64,000 nucleotides of DNA from Coniella vitis. Its lineage: Eukaryota > Ascomycota > Sordariomycetes > Diaporthales > Schizoparmaceae. The notes beneath the pieces are model-generated. The model had not been told where the DNA came from and did not search any database. It was given only the letters and a program-made list of their open reading frames with translations. Numbering within the stretch: the stretch's first letter is position 1; every line of letters starts with the position of its first letter. Below are positions 11,691 through 24,840 of this stretch, piece by piece. The stretch is from the NCBI GenBank assembly GCA_011317545.1, contig WUJK01000016.1, positions 186,001-250,000 of the forward strand, written 5' to 3'. The translations under genes were made by a program, and so were the position numbers.

Positions 11691-14600
11691 GGCGGAGGAG
11701 TAATCGGATATAATACCGCTATAGAAATTATAGATAAATATTATAAAAAAGGAGGTATCGGTTATAATAGCAATATCTTATAATTAAATATATATAGGTA
11801 GAAGTAGGGCTATAATTATTATATAAGCGATACGGATTAATAATATAGGAGTAGTAAATAGGATATAATTAGGCGATAATAAAGTTTAAAATAGAGCTTT
11901 ATATATAAATAGTTTCCTTAAAGCTAAAACCTAGCTTATATAAGATATATTTATTACCCGAACTTATATTAGTAGAATAATAAAAATCCATTATATTAAT
12001 AAGCGATTTTAATATATATTATCCCTTATAAGATAAGAAAGATAGAATATCGGTATAAATAAGCGATCTTTTTATATTAATATAGCGATAAAGCTAAGAT
12101 TTAATAATATTATATAATAGAATTATTAAGCGAAAAGGGATAAAATAGCTTTCGATTATAAACCTTATATAGATAATAAATAATATCGATTAATAGTAAA
12201 TAATATTACCTAGATAAGCTAGCTTAGATTATAAAATATAGCTTATTTATATAAAAGATATAAAAAAAGTCCGCTTTCTAAATAAGGAAGTTTAAAATAA
12301 AAGGATATAAACTTACTAATAACCTAAATAATAGCGAAAATCTTATTAAAGATCTAAGTAAGATTAATATTATAATATAATTAAAAAGCTATATTAATAT
12401 ATTAATAGAATAGATATGTAGAAGAGTTACTAAGACAATAAAAAAAGGGTAATTACTTATAAAATCCGGACTATTTAGTAAATAGGAGAGGTAATATAAA
12501 TAATAGCTATAATAGAGTAGGTAAGTATAGCTTTCTCGTAATACTAAATATATATATTATAAGCGAAGTAAATAGAAAGGCGATAATATAGAAGAAGATA
12601 ATTATAAATATATAAAGAGCGAGCTAATATTATATAATAATAAAGGCTTTATAAAGTATAAGTAAGCTATAAACCTTTAAGAAATAAGCTAAAATAAAGA
12701 GCTATTTATTAAAACCGAACCCTTAACTCCCCCTTTTTAAAAACTCGAATAAAGTACCTTATATTATATATAAAGGAAAAAGTAGCGTTCTAATAATAGA
12801 ATTCCTCCTAAACCCTAGAGTAAATCTTTCGAATATTAGAGAGAAACTTAGTATAATATATTTCGAAGTATATAGGAATATAGATATTATAAAGGTAATA
12901 TAGATTCTATAAAATACTAAATTATAGAAAATAGCTAGATTAAATAATATCCTAATTAAAATTTTAAAGATATATAAGCTAATATTAGCTTAAATATTAA
13001 TAGGTATTATAAATAAATACTTTAAATTAATAAACTTTCTATAATATTTCCGTAAAATAAGAATATCGATCCTCTAAAAGGTAAAGAAGATATAACAAGA
13101 GTAAAAAAAAGTTAATATATACCGACCGATTATATTATTATGCTATAACGAGAAAGTTATAAATAAAGTAGTATAAAACTATATTATAAATAATAAAAGA
13201 ATATAACCTATTACTTAACGGGTAGATAAGTTGTTATATTATATATTTTATAAATCTTATAGTCTATATTATTATTAAAATAGCGTTTATAATATAAAAT
13301 TATAAGCTAATTATAATCCTCCTCTAATTAAATATTATAAGGGCTTTTATTTATATAGTATATAAAAGAATAAATAAAGTACTAAAGAAAAGCAGATTCC
13401 TTATTTAAGTAATATATTAGGTTAAAAGCTATTTATCGGAAAGAATAGTAATACTCTATTTCGATAGAATAATATCTTTACTACGAAAAATATATATAAG
13501 AGTATTATAAGGATTATTACTATCCTTTATCCTTTTTATTCTATATATCTTATTATTATATAAGGAATTTAAAATAACCGGAGTATTAATAATAGGGCTT
13601 ATTAATAATATTAATATTCTTATAATAAATATAAAAATAATAGAGAATTACCGGCGGTTATATAATATATATATAGTTTATAAGTTATAATAAAGGAGAT
13701 ATAGGATAAAATTCGCCTTTTAGAAGAGTAAGCTTATATACTTTATTAAAGTATATAAAAGTCCTACGGAAATATATAGCGAGGCGATATATATTTTAAA
13801 TCGGCGGAATTAATACGATTCTTTAATATATAGCTAGATAGGAAGCTAAGATAATAATAATACTTTAAGGAATTTAAAAAGAAAATAGAAACCTAAAAGT
13901 ATATACTTATAAGAATTATAGCGTTCATAGGGTTATAATAGCGATTATATAAAGTAGATTTAAATAAGAGATATATAAAGTATTATAATATATAAAGCTA
14001 TAATCTAATATTAATATAATAAAGATAGAAAAGCTGAGAATATTATATATAGCTTAGAAATAATATAAATATAATATTTATATACGGTCATAAGTATATA
14101 TAAAACTATATTAAAATATTTATTTAAAGTAAAAGCGAGATATTTACTATTATTAGTATATCTTAATATATATATAATAATAATAGAAAAGAGGTAGGAG
14201 GATAAGGCGAGACTCTAGTAGGTTTATAATACTATTATTATATAGGTAACTAAACCGGTAATTAAAATAAAAGCTATATAAATATAGCTCTTTATATACT
14301 TAAGATATATTAAGCGAGAGATTATAAGAGGGGTTATATAAATAGCCGGATATAATAGAAAGAAGATAATATAAATAATAGAAATATAATAAAATAGCTT
14401 TAACTTTATAAAAGAGTAATATTCTTATAAATATAATTAAGAATTTAAAGTTTACCGGTTTCCTTAATCATTATATAAGGCCTGGGAAGTGTAAATATTC
14501 GATTCTTTTATACTTTAAGACCGAGTATATTAATTAAAAATATACTTATTTGAATATAAAGTTTTTATTATAATAATACCGCTTTATTATTATAAAATAA

Positions 14601-15003
14601 TAAAGATAATAAAATATATTATTTTGTATTACTTAAAGAAGGATTATAAATAGCCTTATCTATAATATATAATTATAAATAAAGTAATAATCCCGCTATT
14701 ATTATATATATATTATACTTTTTCGCTAATAGGATATATTATAGCTTGGGAAACGCTAGGTATAGGGTTTAATAAGCGTGAAAAGAGGAAGTAAAGAGTA
14801 ATATATATTTAACTAGCCTAGCTAATAAGAATTAGCGGTTAAGCGGTGAGAATAGAAAGTAAATACTATATAAATATAGCAATAAATAAATATAGCTATA
14901 GGTCTTTCTCCGGTATTCGGTTTCCTATTAGATAAGAAAGGAAGGAGTTCCGGATACTAGATATTTAGGTAAAACGGAGTATAATATAATAATAATAATA
15001 ATA
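11690..15003 (+). mobile_element. Tad-like LINE, copy 1
   Basis: An endonuclease domain is recognisable at 12,002-12,034 (S-D-F-N then Y-Y-P-L; intact form would be GDFN-HHPLW) and at about 12,145-12,175 (S-T-I-D-L-type motif). Reverse transcriptase follows; the catalytic F-A-D-D is read as L-I-N-N near 13,600, then the K-F-A-F and K-S-K-L-I-Y-F motif near 13,710-13,740. The C-terminal part (13,930-14,400) resembles the end of Tad-like ORF2. The element ends with a short (TAA)n tail at about 14,985-15,003, as LINEs do. All domains are broken by TAA/TAG. Confidence 0.75.
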
Positions 15004-16127
15004 TTTAATAAATCTTATAATCTAAATTATTATCGAAATAATATTTATAATATAGAATTACAAGATAATTATAATTCTTCTTTAACTAAATATTATAAAG
15101 TTTCTTAATAATATAATATATAAAAGAATAATTAAGATATTAAAAGAGAAGGGATTCTTTATTTTAAAAATAAGTTAAGTTAAAAGCTATTTATTATATA
15201 AAGTAATATTTTTATTACGAAAAATATATATAAAAGTATTATAAGAATTATTAATATCCTTTATCCGCTTTATCCTATATATTTTGTTCTTATATAAAGA
15301 ATTTAAAATAATCGGAATATTAATAATAAGGTTTACCGATAATATAAATATTCTTATAATAAGTATAATAATAATAGAGAATTACTAATAGTAATATAAT
15401 ATATATATAATATATAAGTTATAATTAAGGATATATGGGATAAAATTCGCCCTTTAGAAGAGTAAGCTTATATACTTTACTAAGGTATACTAGAATCCTA
15501 TAAAGAGTATATAATTAAGCGATATATATATTAAGCTTATAAAATCGGTTAAATTCCTCGGTATATAATTAGATAAGAAGCTTAAATAATAATAGTATTT
15601 TAAAAAGCTTAAGAAGAAGATAAAAACTTAAAAATATATATTTATAAGGATTATAATAATAATTATATAAAGTAGGTTTATATAATAGTTATATAAAACC
15701 CCCTAATATATAAAGATACTGTTTAATCTTAATATAATAAAGATAAAAAGGCGAAAAACATTGTATATAGCTTAAAAGTAATATAAATATAATACCTATA
15801 TACGGTTATAAGTATATATAAAGTTATACCGAAATACCTATTTAAAGTAGAAGCTAGATATCTACCTCTATCGATATATTCTAATATATATATATTCTAA
15901 TAATAAAGGAAAGGTAAGAAAATAAAACGAAACTCTAATAAGCTTATAATATTATTACTATATAAGTAAATAAATAAATAATCGGTATAAGAGTTATATA
16001 GATATAACCCTTATATACTTAGGATATATTAAGCGAGAGATTAAAAAAGGGTTATATAAATAACTAAATATAATAAAAGAAAAATAATATAGATAATAGG
16101 ATTATAATAAAGTAATATTAACTTTAT
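15004..16127 (+). mobile_element. LINE copy 2, left part (5'-truncated)
   Basis: The sequence starts abruptly at a point equal to about 13,235 of copy 1, directly after the tail of copy 1, and follows it through the RT C-terminal region. It is cut at 16,127 by a chromovirus insertion and resumes at 23,818. 5' truncation and insertion next to an A/T-rich tail are usual LINE behaviour. Confidence 0.8.
16123..16127. repeat. Target-site duplication TTTAT, left copy
   Basis: The five bases before the left LTR are TTTAT; the same five follow the right LTR at 23,818-23,822. Copy 1 of the same LINE has one TTTAT at the matching place near 14,405, which represents the empty site. Confidence 0.85.
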
Positions 16128-16608
16128 TATTATAACCTAGCCCTATATAGGTTATAGGAATAAGCTAACGTAATATAATATTAGGAATCGGAACTATAAT
16201 AAACTAATAGGATCTCTTATATAAGGATATATAGGGATAGTATAACCTAGGTTTAGGGTTGGATTATTAGGATAACTAAGATAATTAAAGCGATAATAAT
16301 CCAAATAATCTAAATAAGCTAACGCTCCTATTACTTAAGATAATCTAAGAATTTATAATTCGCTATAGATAAGGAAATAATAGAAGGATATAAGGACGAT
16401 AGATCTCCTAGTTATTAGATAGCTTTCCTTATAATCTTTAATTATAAATCTAAGTATTATTTATATAATAGAGTAATCTCTTATAATTATTTATAATACT
16501 TAATATTATTCGATAATATATTAACACTTAAAGGTAGTACTTCCCTACCTATTAATATATAATTTATAGATACTTTTAGAATTAGGGATTTAGGTAAAGA
16601 TTATTTTA
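16128..16608 (+). repeat. Chromovirus 5' LTR
   Basis: The LTR starts TATTATAACC (TG changed to TA by RIP) and ends near 16,608. It matches 23,349-23,817 over its length. It contains many near-repeats of AATAATC. Confidence 0.85.
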
Positions 16609-16899
16609 TTTTTATAACTCTTATTAAGGATAATCTATATATACCTTTTAGGTAATATTAAGTATAATAATAGCTCCTTAAACTCCTATTCTATATACCT
16701 TAAGCGAAGGATATCGCTAGGTTATAACCTAGGAAGAGTTAACTAAATAGTTAATCGAATTTACTTAATAACTTACTATACTCCGATAAGCTTAAGAGTA
16801 ATAGAACTATATAATTTATAAGTAAGCTTAATAGATCGAATAATATTAAGCTACGGCTATTATAATCTTAGCGCTTATTATTTAAAATATTAGTAACAG

Positions 16900-18300
16900 T
16901 TATAAGATAAATAAAGTTATTATATATAACGGTAATTAAATAATAATTTAAGGGTTTCTTACTTATTATAAAGTATACTTCCTATATAATATAGGCTAGT
17001 TTATTATTAAACCCGATAAGGCTATCCTAGCCGGTAAATAGCTTAAAGAATATATTTATCTAATATAAACCTTTACTTTATAATTATTTTAATTATTTAA
17101 ATAATAATAATAAATATAAATAGATTATTAAAAATATATTCGACTTATTTATAAGATTTTAATATACCCTTAAGAAAATATTTAATAACCTTAACGAAGA
17201 AAGAATTATAATATAATAATTCTTAAAACTTAAATAAACTAAATTAGCTTCGATATATACCGTTTAATTTAAATAACTCTTAGTAAGACTCCTATATAGA
17301 GATAAGAATCTTATCGATAGATATTATAAAAAGTTTAAAGATAAAGTAAAGGATAACCTCTTTAAATAGGATTAGCTAGAAGATTTTATAATATTTCATA
17401 ATAATAGTATTTATATTAATAATCGTCTTTATAATAAATAAATAGAGAAAAGTAAGAAAGGAGGAAGTTATACTATATAAAGGAACTAAGCTAATATAAG
17501 TAAATAAGTTTAGAATATAATAATATATAACTTCTAATAATAAAATATAATAATTAATAATATTATTTATATAAACCTTATAAAGCTCGATATAGTTTAA
17601 TATGAGCTTATAAATAAGGAATACTTTAATTATTATAAGAAAGGCTACTTTATATAAGAATACCGATAACCTAAGAAACTTAGAGAATTTAAGAAAGTCT
17701 TAGAAGAACGATAGGCTAATATTATAATATATAAGATCCCGGATCCTATTCCTAGCTAAAACTAGCTTTTAAAGTAAATATCGGACGATTCTGATTATAG
17801 ATTCTTTAACTAGATATTTTATTATCAGGATAATTATATAATATACCTTTCGATAAAATAAGGCTTAAAATAATTCCTTTAGAAGCCCTATAAGGAACGA
17901 TAAATTATAATTATTTAAAAGATACCTCTCTTTATAAATAATAATTTATTCGAAGGATTTATAATAGAATAATAAGCTTAGCTTATAAAGGAATACCCCT
18001 ATTAACGCGATATAAAAGGGTATAAGCTATTATATAAATAAATACTAATTTAATAACCCTTTACCTTAGGATAAGTAGGTATAATAGATAAAGTTAAACG
18101 ATATAAATATAACTTCGATATTATTTAATTAGAAATTAGAACCTTTATACCTGAATATATCTAATAACTTAAAGGCTTTACCTATAGGATAATAATAGAA
18201 GATTATATCCCCGTAATTATTATATAATAGGAAAGCTGTAAGATTAATTAGGATATTAATATATAAACTAATAATAAAGAAATAAGCTTAAAATTAGAAA
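16900..18300 (+). pseudogene. Chromovirus gag region with a decayed zinc knuckle
   Basis: Plus-strand text around 17,100-17,500 resembles a gypsy gag. At about 17,622-17,665 the spacing Y-x2-Y-x4-Y-x4-Y fits a CCHC knuckle whose Cys (TGC/TGT) and His (CAC/CAT) codons were all converted to Tyr (TAC/TAT). The knuckle normally binds RNA during packaging. An acidic linker follows. Confidence 0.6.
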
Positions 18301-19099
18301 GCTTTATAAATAAAGATATTAATAAAAGAGATATATATTATCTTATGTATAATATTATACTTAAAGAATTATTTAGGATAATAATTTATTAAAATAAAAC
18401 TCCCCTTTTAGGAGAAGATATATAACTTAATTACTTTTATAAAGAATATTATCGAATTATATAATTCTTCTATATTATATATAATTATAGATAATACTTT
18501 AAGTATAAAGTAATTAATAAGTAATTCCCTATATATAAATTAGAGTAATATCTTATTGCTTATAACGACGATAATAGCGAGTATTAGATCATATTTAAGA
18601 GAAGCGGAAATTACGCTAATATTAGCTTAATATATAATACCCCTTATAAATATATTATAAGGTAGCTACGACTATACTAATATATAATACCTTAATATAT
18701 ACCTTATATTTAAGAAAAGGTATTCGATTAGTATAAAATATACGAGTAAAAGAAAAAAGAAATATTCGTAAAACTAGTATATATAGAACCTATATACTAT
18801 AGTTTCTATAAGAATATAGATTATAGAGAATATATAATAGAAAAACTATAAATCTATTATATTATTAAGGATAGCAAACTTAAAGTATAGACTCTATATA
18901 TCGAAGAAGAAAACTAAGCGCGCTTATAGTAATAAGCTATAATACGTATATAACGCGGAATATAATAAGCTAAGGGCTTAGTATAGATAATAGCTCTTAG
19001 AATATAATAATAATAGTAGAATCTAAAAGATAAAGATTACTTATAAGGGAGAATAAGCGATTAAGATTTATAATAAAAGCCTTCTATATAATAAATAAC

Positions 19100-19450
19100 T
19101 CGATATACGAATATTTAAAAATTATAATATAAATTAATAGTAAATATTATATAATACTCCTAGATAACGGAATATAAAGAAACTTTATATGCTTAAATAT
19201 AATTGATAAAGAATAAATACTTTAGAAAAAGATAAAACCCTATAAACTTGATATTATAAAAGGTATAGAAATTACTTATAACTAAGGTATTATCGATATA
19301 AAATTTAATTAATTATTAGTTATAATCTATAGATATATAATATTAATAAACTTCGATATTACGGATATTATAAAATATAAGCTAATTTTAGGTATATTAT
19401 AATTATAAAAGGAAAATCCTTAAATCGATTAAACTAATACTTATATTTTA
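19100..19450 (+). pseudogene. Chromovirus protease region
   Basis: A retropepsin-like segment is seen: L-L-D-N-G near 19,160, where D-S/T-G is expected, and the conserved L-G-I-L then K-E-N-P-x-I-D stretch near 19,390-19,430, which in intact elements precedes the RT. The active-site change is a G-to-A transition. Confidence 0.55.
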
Positions 19451-19799
19451 TAGGATAAAGCGGATATCTAAGAAATAATTATAATCAAAAGTATAGGATC
19501 GGATTAACTTATTAAATAATATTTAGATAATAAGGGTTTAAATAAATTTATATATACTTTTAAATCGAGAAGAATTATAATAATAGCTATTAAAGGGTTT
19601 AGAAAATCTCGATAATTTATAAAGAAGGATCTAATAATAATTAATATTTAAGAAAATAATAAATATAATAAATTAGGATATAATATAATAAGATTTAGTA
19701 GATAATAGAATATATTATTATAATAAGTTTAAAAAGAAATTAAATATATTTAATAATACCTCCTTATAATAGTAATTATATAAAAAGAAGATATATTTA

Positions 19800-21150
19800 G
19801 AAACTTCTCCGGTATATTAGAAGAGTATTAGAAATTTATAAAGCTATTTTAAGAAAAATTCGATAATAGCTTATTAGAGTATAACTTATATAATTATAAG
19901 ATCCTATTTAAAGAAGGAGAATAACCGAAGTTCTTTCCTATCTACGGATTAAATAAGGATAAACTTAAAGTATTTAGAGAATATATCGACGAAAATATTA
20001 AAAAAGATTATATTAAATTTTTATATTAACTAATAAGATATTTAATTCCATTTATACTAAAAAAGAACGGTAAACTATAATTATATATTAATATCGGTAA
20101 TTTAATAATAATATTATTAAAAATAGATACCTTTTACCTCTTTTCAAAGAACTTAGAGATAAATTTAGAGGAGATTAATAGTTTCTAGCCCTTAATCTTA
20201 AATAAGAATATATATATATTTATATTAAACTCGGAGAAGAATAGAAAATAGCGTTTAGAATATATTACGGATATTTTAAATATCTTATTATATTATTCGG
20301 ATTTATTAATATCTTAGCTTTATTTTATAAGATAATAAACTTTATCTTATTTAAATATCTCGATTATTTATAATCGTTTACCTAGACGATATCCTTATTT
20401 ATTCGAAAACTTATAAGGAATATAAGAAATATATTATAATAATTCTTTAGATTTTTTAGAATATTAAGATTTTAGTGAAACTTATAAAATATACTTAGAA
20501 TATTTAGGAAGTTAATTACTTCGGATATATTATTATATTAAGGTATATAAATATAAAAAGATAACGTATAAATTATAATGGATTAGTTTATACCTTAGAA
20601 TATTAAGGATATTAAAGCCTTCTTAGGTTATACTAACTTCTATCGATAATTTATTGAGAATTATAATAATATTATAATATTATTTAAAAACTTATAAAAA
20701 AAGAATATTACATTTAATTAGAATAAATAGATATAAAAAGCCTTTAATATAATTAAGGATATAATTAATTATATTAGAATTAATTCTAATCTAAGTATAT
20801 TAAAATAAAGCTTTCGAGATCGAGATAAATATATTAGATTATATACTTAATAGATAACTCGGATAATAAAATAATAAGAGATAATTATAAATAATTAGTA
20901 ACTTTAATAAGGAATTAAATAGATTAATATTTAACGATAAAATATCCAATTAAGAATATATAATAATAATAAAAGTCTTTAAGAAATAATAATATTATTT
21001 TATTAGTATAAAATAATAAATTCTTATATATACGGATTATAAGAATCTTTAGGTATTTACTTCGATAAAATAAATTAATAAACGATAAGTTAAATAGTAT
21101 AACCTTTTATTAGAATTCAATTTTAAGATTATCTATTATAAAAGTAAAAA
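19800..21150 (+). pseudogene. Chromovirus reverse transcriptase and RNase H
   Basis: The start of the RT domain is clear at 19,870-20,110 (F-P-I-Y-G, then L-K-V-F-R-E-Y-I-D-E, then P-F-I-L-K-K-N-G-K-L). The catalytic Y-L-D-D is intact at 20,379-20,390, followed by I-L-I-Y-S-K. RNase H text follows to about 21,150. Stops are TAA/TAG only. Confidence 0.8.
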
Positions 21151-21379
21151 GAATAAACGAATAAATACTCTTAATAGATAATTAAATTATAAAGATAATA
21201 ATAATAAAGATTAAGATATTATAATAATCTTCGAATAAGATTTAAAAGGAAACCTCTTTATACTAGCGGTAATATAAGAACTTAATATAATATTTAGAAT
21301 TATAGAAAAAATATACGATTTTAATAATATAATAGAAGACGATAAGAAGTATATTAAAATAGTATATAAAGTATTAATA

Positions 21380-22380
21380 TATAAACATTAAGGAATTAAA
21401 GCTATTTATAAACGAATTAAATAATATTAAAATCTCTTTACGCTTAAATAGCTAATAGAGGAAGTTATTAATAAATATAATATATATAAAAAGAATAAAG
21501 TAAATCGATATAAGCCTTATAGATTATTAAACCCCTATAAATTCCTATAATATCATAGTAATTAATTAGCTTAAACTTTATTATTAAGCTATTAATCTTA
21601 TAAAAACCCTTAACTAAGGCTTTATATAATAATATCTTAATAATAGTTTATAGACTAATAAAGTATATTTACTTCCTACCTTATTTAGAAAATAGCGATA
21701 TAATAAACCTTACTTATATATTTATTAGAAATAATATTATTTAATACGGAATACTCTAAGAATTTATCTTAGATAAAGAAAGTATATTTATATTATACTT
21801 TTAAACCTTTTTACTTAAATACCTTAGAATATAATAAAAGCTATCGATAACTTATTATTCTTAATTAAACGGATAGATAAGAAGAATTAATTAGATCTTT
21901 GAATAATATCTTAATTACTAATAGAATAATTAAATTAAACTCCCACTTATAATATAATTTACTTATAATAGTATTATTATATCTATTATACGAGTATTAT
22001 TATTTAAAGTATTCTATAAAAGATAGCTTATAATTTACCTCGAAGAAATCCTAAGCGGAATAACGCTAATAGTATAAAATATAACTCGGGAAATTAAGGA
22101 ATTTGAATCAAAATTTAGGAAAATACTGGAAATAATATTAGGAAAGATAATAGAATATACTAATTAGAAAAGAAATCAAGGGATTAATTCTATAAAAAGA
22201 AGATAAAGTCTATTATATTATATAAATTTTAAAAATAAATAATCTTTTAATAAACTCGATTATAAGAAACTTAGATCCTTTAAAATTAAGAATAAATTTT
22301 TAAACCTTAATTATAAACTTAAATTACCCCTAAATATAAGAATATACTTAATTTTTTATATATTACTCCTCGAATTAATA
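21380..22380 (+). pseudogene. Chromovirus integrase
   Basis: The zinc-binding region and catalytic core lie at about 21,420-22,050 (K-Y-N-I-Y-x2-N-K, then the core starting near 21,560). The C-terminal part is followed directly by the chromodomain. Acidic catalytic residues could not be placed with certainty because of RIP changes. Confidence 0.55.
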
Positions 22381-22389
22381 TTAAAAGAT

Positions 22390-22560
22390 ATATTTATCGA
22401 GAGATTACTCGAACTCGAAGAATAAAAATTAGAATATAAAGTTAAAAACATACTTAGCAAAAAAGCTAAGATATTACTTACTAAATAGAAAAGCTATCTA
22501 AATAGCGAAAATATTTAAAAACCTATTAATAACCTACGAAATAATTAGGAAATTATTATA
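22390..22560 (+). pseudogene. Chromodomain at the end of integrase
   Basis: The text E-Y-K-V-K-N-I-L, then L-T-K-x-K-S-Y-L-N-S-E-N, then P-I-N-N-L matches the chromodomain pattern E-Y-x-V-E-x-I-L ... K-W-K-G-Y ... S-E-N-T-W-E-P. Chromodomains of this kind direct integration to heterochromatin marked by H3K9 methylation. The key aromatic Trp codons are now TAG. Confidence 0.75.
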
Positions 22561-22639
22561 AAATAGAGAAAAATATATGTAACGATTATTAATAGATTAT
22601 TAGGCTTATATATATACTAGAAACTAGGATCGAAATTTT

Positions 22640-23250
22640 AAATTACTAATAGTAAGAGGTTCTAAATTAAAGAAATCGGAAGCAGATAAATCCGTAGATT
22701 TTAAAAAGGTATTAAAATCTTTTACCCTAAAACTATTAATTTCCTATATCTTAATAATAGCTTTAGATTCCACGGAAATAATTATATTTATATTAACCTT
22801 AGCTTCTTATTCCTTTTAAATATTAAATAAATCTAACCCTATATTTACCAACTTAATACTCCTTTTTATTAAAAACTTACGTTAGATATAAAAATATTCT
22901 AAACGAGAAAGCGCTTCCCACGCCTTACGATAAGCTTTATAAAGCTCTTTATATATATTACCCTCCTATATATAAAGTTTCTTCTCTTTCGATAAAATAC
23001 GAGAAATTATATAAAGTTAATATATAAATAAGAGAAACCGTTATAACTAAGATTTATAGCTATTTTCAAGGATACTATTATTATTATATTATTTCCCCTA
23101 TTTTATATATATATAATAATATAATTAGTCTTTAGAAGTATAAAGGGAATAAAGTATTATCTTAAAGCTAAAGGTTTCGATAGAAAGATAAAGGTAGTTA
23201 TATTATTTAATTTTCTTTAAATATAATTTCTAAATACTTATAAATATAAC
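22640..23250 (-). pseudogene. Antisense accessory frame of the complete chromovirus
   Basis: On the minus strand, between the chromodomain and the 3' LTR, a frame gives a basic, coiled-coil-like stretch: S-R-L-E-Y at about 22,910, then R-K-F-L-I-K-R, then K-L-V-N-I-G-L-D-L-F at about 22,845, then K-E and a Ser/Phe/Leu-rich end. The core R-x-F-L-x-K-R/G ... K-L-V-N-x-G-L is shared with the frame at 25,200-25,470 in another family. I know no function; similar basic coiled-coil proteins are common in fungal repeat DNA. Confidence 0.5.
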
Positions 23251-23348
23251 GAATTAGGAAAGTATAATTCGAAGTAAGAATATTAAGTAGGATTATTTAT
23301 AGAAATAAATATAATCTTTAAGGATAAAGACCGATAAAAGGGAGATAA

Positions 23349-23817
23349 TATTATAATCTAGCCCTATATAGGTTATAGGAATAAGCTAATATAATATAAT
23401 ATTAGGAATTAAAATTATAACGGATTAATAAGATCTTTTATATAAGGATATATAAGAATATTAGGGTTATATTATTAGGATAATTAAGATAATTAAAGTA
23501 ATAATAATCTAAATAATCCAAATAAGTTAACGCTGTTATCGTTTTAGATAATCTAAGGATTTATAATTTACTATAGAAAAGAAAATAATAGAAGAATATA
23601 AGGATAATAGATCTCCTAGTTATTAAATAGCTTTTCTTATAATCTTTAGTTATAAATCTCAGTTTTATTTAGTATAATAGGGTAATCCTTTTTGATTATT
23701 TATAATATTTAATATTACTCGATAATATATAGAGACGTAAAGGTAATACTTCCCTATCTATTAATATATAACTTATAGGTACTTCCAGAATTAAGGATTT
23801 AAGTAAGGATGATTATA
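23349..23817 (+). repeat. Chromovirus 3' LTR
   Basis: Matches 16,128-16,608, starting TATTATAATC and ending GATTATA at 23,817, followed by the target duplication TTTAT. Confidence 0.85.
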
Positions 23818-24380
23818 TTTATAAAATAGTAATATTTCTATAAATATAATTAGAAACCTAAGGTTTATTAATATCCCTAATAATTATATAAGGCTTAGAA
23901 AGTATAAATTCTTATCTCTTTTATAATTTAGGATTAAATATATCGGCTTAAAAGTATACTTATTTAGATATAAGGTTCTATTATAATAACGCTATTTTAT
24001 CGCTATAAAATAATAAAGATAATAAAATATATTATTTTAGATTACCCGGAGGAGGAATAAAGGCGAGCTTAGCTAGAGCGAATAGCTATAAATAAAGTAG
24101 TAATTCCGCTATTATCGTATATATACGTTAATATACTAATAACTAACCCTAGGATCGTAAGTATTATAGCGAAATAGCTATTAGAAAGTAGGAAAATTAT
24201 AGCTTTTTCGTTAATAAGGCGTATTATAGCTAGGGAAGCTAAGTATATAAGGCTTAAAAAGGGTAAAAAGAGGAGGTAAGGAATAATATATACTTAACTA
24301 GCCTTAGCTAATAAAAACTAGCGGTTAAGCGAGGAGAATAGGAAGTTAGTACTATATAAATATAACGACGAATAAGTATA
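23818..24380 (+). mobile_element. LINE copy 2, right part
   Basis: Resumes the LINE interrupted at 16,127 and runs toward the LINE 3' end. It is cut at 24,380 by a minus-oriented chromovirus LTR, so the poly(TAA) tail is missing. Confidence 0.8.
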
Positions 24381-24840
24381 TATAATGATCCTTGCCTGAA
24401 TCCCTGATTCCGGAAGTACCTATAAGTTGTATATTAGTAAGTGGGGAAGTATTACCTTTAAGTCTCCGTATATTATCGAGCAATATTAAGTATCATAAGT
24501 AATTAAGAGGGATTACCCTATTATATAAAATAATACTTAGATTTATAACTAAGAATTATAAGGAAACTATCTAATATTAAGCTATAAACTCCTATCCTTA
24601 TATCCTTCCGTTATAATGCTTATTAATATATAGCTTATTAATACTTATTAGTACTTACTAATATCCTAGTAAGTAATAGTAATCTCTAGTAATCTAATAT
24701 AATACTTTAGACCTTAACCCTAATTATACTATTCTATATTCTTATATAAGAGATCTCTATCGGTCCGTTAAGATTCCGATTTACTAGTATATAGTTACGC
24801 TAGCCTATTCCTATAACCTATATATTTATAGGTTATAATA
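24381..24840 (-). repeat. Chromovirus LTR, minus orientation
   Basis: It shares both ends and the leader with the LTRs at 30,201-30,670 and 62,059-62,527, but has a different middle (about 24,600-24,710). The first 90 bases still contain CA and TG pairs, so RIP was incomplete at this tip. Confidence 0.8.

Larger units (their letters stand above)
16128..23817 (+). mobile_element. Complete Ty3/gypsy chromovirus, RIP-inactivated
   Basis: A 7.69-kb element with both LTRs and a 5-bp target duplication. Reading plus: gag with a CCHC knuckle, a retropepsin-like domain, reverse transcriptase with an intact Y-L-D-D, RNase H, integrase and a chromodomain. That order is diagnostic of chromoviruses. Cys and His of the knuckle have become Tyr, as RIP predicts. 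Between the chromodomain and the 3' LTR there is a frame on the opposite strand. It sits inside a LINE, so it is the younger of the two. Confidence 0.9.

Noticed and set aside
22620..22660. B-box-like TTCGATCC on the minus strand next to the chromodomain of the complete element
   Set aside because: The position fits the tRNA-like sequence of the third family, but the stems do not pair and no A box could be placed.
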